A stretch of DNA of 64,000 nt, from positions 89,716,533-89,780,532 of the forward strand of contig CM048845.1 of NCBI GenBank assembly GCA_026545225.1. The letters are read 5' to 3'. Position 1 is the first letter of the stretch, and every line of letters begins with the position of its first letter. Below, piece after piece: positions 61,945 through 64,000 of the stretch. A program made the position numbers and the translations under genes. The notes under the pieces were generated by a model. That model did not search any database and had not been told where the DNA came from. It worked only from the letters and a program-made list of their open reading frames with translations. This DNA comes from Cornus controversa (taxonomy: Eukaryota; Streptophyta; Magnoliopsida; Cornales; Cornaceae).

Positions 61945-63094
61945 GTAATTTTCAATGGCTCAGTATAGTTGGCATACTAAGAAACCCTTCAGCATATTTA
62001 TTTGAAGCAAAATGCATTGCTTTATACGCATGAAAGTTAAAAGTGAACATTCTGATAGACTCCATTAATAACCCTACTTAGGACCTTTTGCAAATGATAA
62101 CTCAATATTGTGCTGGGCCACAAGTTGACTGAAGTTAGGCTTCTGTTTAGTGTTACTTCTTGGCCTGCATCGTTGTCGCAGATATCATCATGCATTTGCA
62201 TATGACTTGAGATTGGGAAACTTCCAAGTGAAACTTCTGGTGACATGAAATCTGCATGAATTTTCTTATATAATCTATGCTCTTATGATCTGTCTATTCC
62301 CTCATGACACACTCAATGCCATGGCCCATGATTGGTTTTTCTGAGTGTGACTTCTGATGACATAATGCCATCATAAATCTTTAAATTAGAGTAGGCCAAG
62401 TCCTTTTTATCTGTCTTTATGTGTGTAGATTCTGAATGACATTATCATGAAGATTTTTTCGTTTCGAATCGGCTGAGTTGGCTTATGTAATAAATTGCTC
62501 CTAAGAATGCATCATAAATATTTATTTATGATATTGGAGCTGAAGCTTTTTACCCGTCTTTAGTTTTCATTACACATTTCCCAAATAGTTGGGAAAAGCC
62601 TTTTTTCCCTAAGTGAATTTCATTGAACAAAACACAAACTATACATAAGAATTCTGGTGAGGGCATACCCTCACCACACGAAGGGCTCAAATATGCCCAT
62701 TTTTGAAAGCTAGCAACTAAAAATAACAAAAGCAGTAGTCCTCTACAAACAAAAGAATAACAAAACAGCTGCTTATCACTAGGATAACCCCTGGAATCAT
62801 CTCCACGATCCAATTGCAAGCAGAATGCTGCTCCCCACTCAACACATTACAACAAACAAGAGCCCCAAAGCAGTCCCCATAGATCTGAACATCTCCAGCC
62901 AACACATTAATCACTCTAAAAAGAAACCAAATCCACAAAGTAGCAACTGATCTCTGATTAAACCAGTTTTGGAGCTGAGCAAACCCGTGTCCACATAGCC
63001 AGTCCCAATCCAACACTCTTATCAAAAGCTCCAACCATAACTGGAACTCAGCGCAAACAGATAATGCCATATTAAGAACACTAGACACAACAAC

Positions 63095-63440
63095 TGTTAT
63101 GTTGTGGCCCGAATTTTATGACCCGTTTTTCGCTTACGGGTTTTGGACCCTGTTTAGGACTCTCTTGTAACCTAGTATATAAGGGCATCTAGGGTTTGGG
63201 GTGGGATTAAGAGGGAAAACACTGTAAATTTCAGAAAGAGAGTAAGAGAGCGAGATCTAGGGTTTGGGGTTGAAACTTGTAATCTCCTGATTTTCGCATA
63301 GTGAAACTTTTGCCGAATCTTCGCTATGGGCGTAGGCACATTGCTTAACCATGTGAATTCTTGTGTTCTATGTGTGGTGCTTGTTTCGTTTTCTGTCGTT
63401 TTTTGTGATTGTGCTTGGCTCATAGCTGTTTGTGGTAACA
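63095..63440 (+). mobile_element. Copia-like solo LTR, same family as 38685-39047
   Basis: This 346-bp element begins TGTTATGTTGTGGCCCG and ends GTGGTAACA. It is flanked by ACAAC (63090-63094 and 63441-63445). It shares most of its length with the copy at 38685: TTTTTCGCTT-CGGGTTTTGGAC, ATATAAGGGCATCTA, GGTTGAAACTTGTAATCTC and CGTAGGCACATTG. It retains the TG start that the other copy has lost. It is inserted in a LINE, as is its sister. Confidence 0.85.
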
Positions 63441-63578
63441 ACAACCTTATCTTCTTATTAGATGACCAGCAAATGAGCTTTTTTTCACAATCATTAGTTA
63501 AGGTCTGCAGATCAGAGAGTTCCTACCCCCTGGAGTCCAAAACCTCCCGAGCCACCCATCCAGCTACTTGAATGACAT

Positions 63579-63630
63579 TAAGGCCTGACCTCTGTTTTTT
63601 TTTTGTGATAAGTAAGGCCCGACCTCTGTT
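63579..63630 (-). mobile_element. Tail-only LINE insertion scar
   Basis: TAAGGCCTGACCTCTGTT (63579-63596) is repeated as TAAGGCCCGACCTCTGTT (63613-63630), 17 of 18 matching. The 16 bases between them are TTTTTTTTGTGATAAG. The reverse complement, CTTATCACAAAAAAAA, carries the LINE terminal CTTATC. The host sequence is itself LINE-derived, so one LINE was the target for another. Confidence 0.75.
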
Positions 63631-64000
63631 GAAGCCTCTGATTTCTATCCCTCCATGTATTCCATATTACCACAGTGAATAAGTTTCTACAAATTCTATG
63701 TCTTATCACCAATCTGAGATTGAAACCACATTGTTAACTGGGAAAAGGAACTTATATGCCCCCAATTCCATTTAAAAAGGTCTGCTAACCAGTTCCATAT
63801 AATCTGGGAAAACTTACATTTAAAAACAAATGCTCATCTGAATCCCCATCCCTCATGCAATGCAATTGTGACGAATAGGAGTTGGAGTAATACCTCTCAG
63901 CTGGAGATTTCGGAGTGTGGGAATCTTGTTTTAGAGCACTAGATGGGAAAAGGCTTCTGTTTGTTGTAGTACTAGTTTTTGCCACACACCAGGGCATCAC

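Larger units (their letters stand above)
61945..64000 (+). other. ABCD1 intron 13, truncated by the window edge
   Basis: Donor GTAATT follows 61944 and no later coding exon of ABCD1 is found. The next expected segment, continuing the second membrane domain, must begin beyond 64000. From about 62600 the intron is filled by an antisense LINE, a solo LTR and a tail-only scar. Confidence 0.8.
62598..64000 (-). mobile_element. Antisense LINE in intron 13, interrupted twice
   Basis: Minus-strand pieces from the right edge include DGDSDEHLFLNVSF near 63855-63815 (zinc-binding/HLF motif), WNTWRDRNQRLQQRSG near 63665-63620, and a degraded 3' region continuing through 63060-62700. The tail TTCAATGAAATTCACTTAG is near 62630-62610. 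The element is split by the solo LTR at 63095-63440 and by the tail-only scar at 63579-63630. Its 5' part lies outside the window. Confidence 0.6.

Noticed and set aside
1-64000. Endogenous virus or metabolic gene cluster
   Set aside because: No viral coat, movement or integrase reading and no enzyme cluster were found. All reverse-transcriptase pieces are LINE-type.

Overview
This window is nuclear DNA from a flowering plant. It has spliced genes with kilobase introns, about 65-70% A+T non-coding DNA, plant-type LINEs, Au-type SINEs, Copia-like LTRs and MITEs. The peptides look like a woody eudicot (rosid, possibly Fagales), but that placement is an impression from the proteins and was not tested by any search.

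Only two intact protein-coding genes can be supported, and they are divergently oriented. (1) Minus strand, 610-9715: a three-exon gene for a 758-residue nuclear PWWP-domain protein of the At1g51745/At3g21295 type. (2) Plus strand, 45028 to beyond the right edge: the first thirteen coding exons (about 820 residues) of the peroxisomal full-size ABC transporter ABCD1 (PXA1/CTS/PED3), which imports fatty acyl substrates for beta-oxidation. They encode the first membrane domain, the complete first nucleotide-binding domain and the start of the second membrane domain. The rest of the second half must lie past base 64000. A likely promoter and 5' UTR exon sit near 33.8-34.05 kb, which would give the gene an 11-kb intron in its leader.

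Between and inside these genes is a dense layer of mobile DNA. Region by region: 0-10 kb is the PWWP gene, with a nested DNA transposon in intron 1. 10-17 kb holds a broken fragment of a TPR/ARM-repeat gene and a truncated LINE. 17-33 kb is gene-free, A+T-rich DNA with MITEs, an LTR-like stretch and a decayed LINE carrying an RNase H domain. 34-45 kb is the ABCD1 leader intron, with RTE-type LINE remnants and a LINE split by a solo LTR. 45-64 kb is the ABCD1 body, whose introns hold SINEs, LINE pieces and two more solo LTRs.

The most distinctive pattern is a set of six very small insertions (12-19 bp). Each is a poly(A)/poly(T) run, usually with only the last few bases of a LINE 3' end, and each is flanked by 13-18 bp target-site duplications. 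They look like LINE integrations that stopped almost at once. Three Copia-like solo LTRs with 5-bp target duplications can also be bounded to the base. I saw no CRISPR, prokaryotic, viral or biosynthetic-cluster system.
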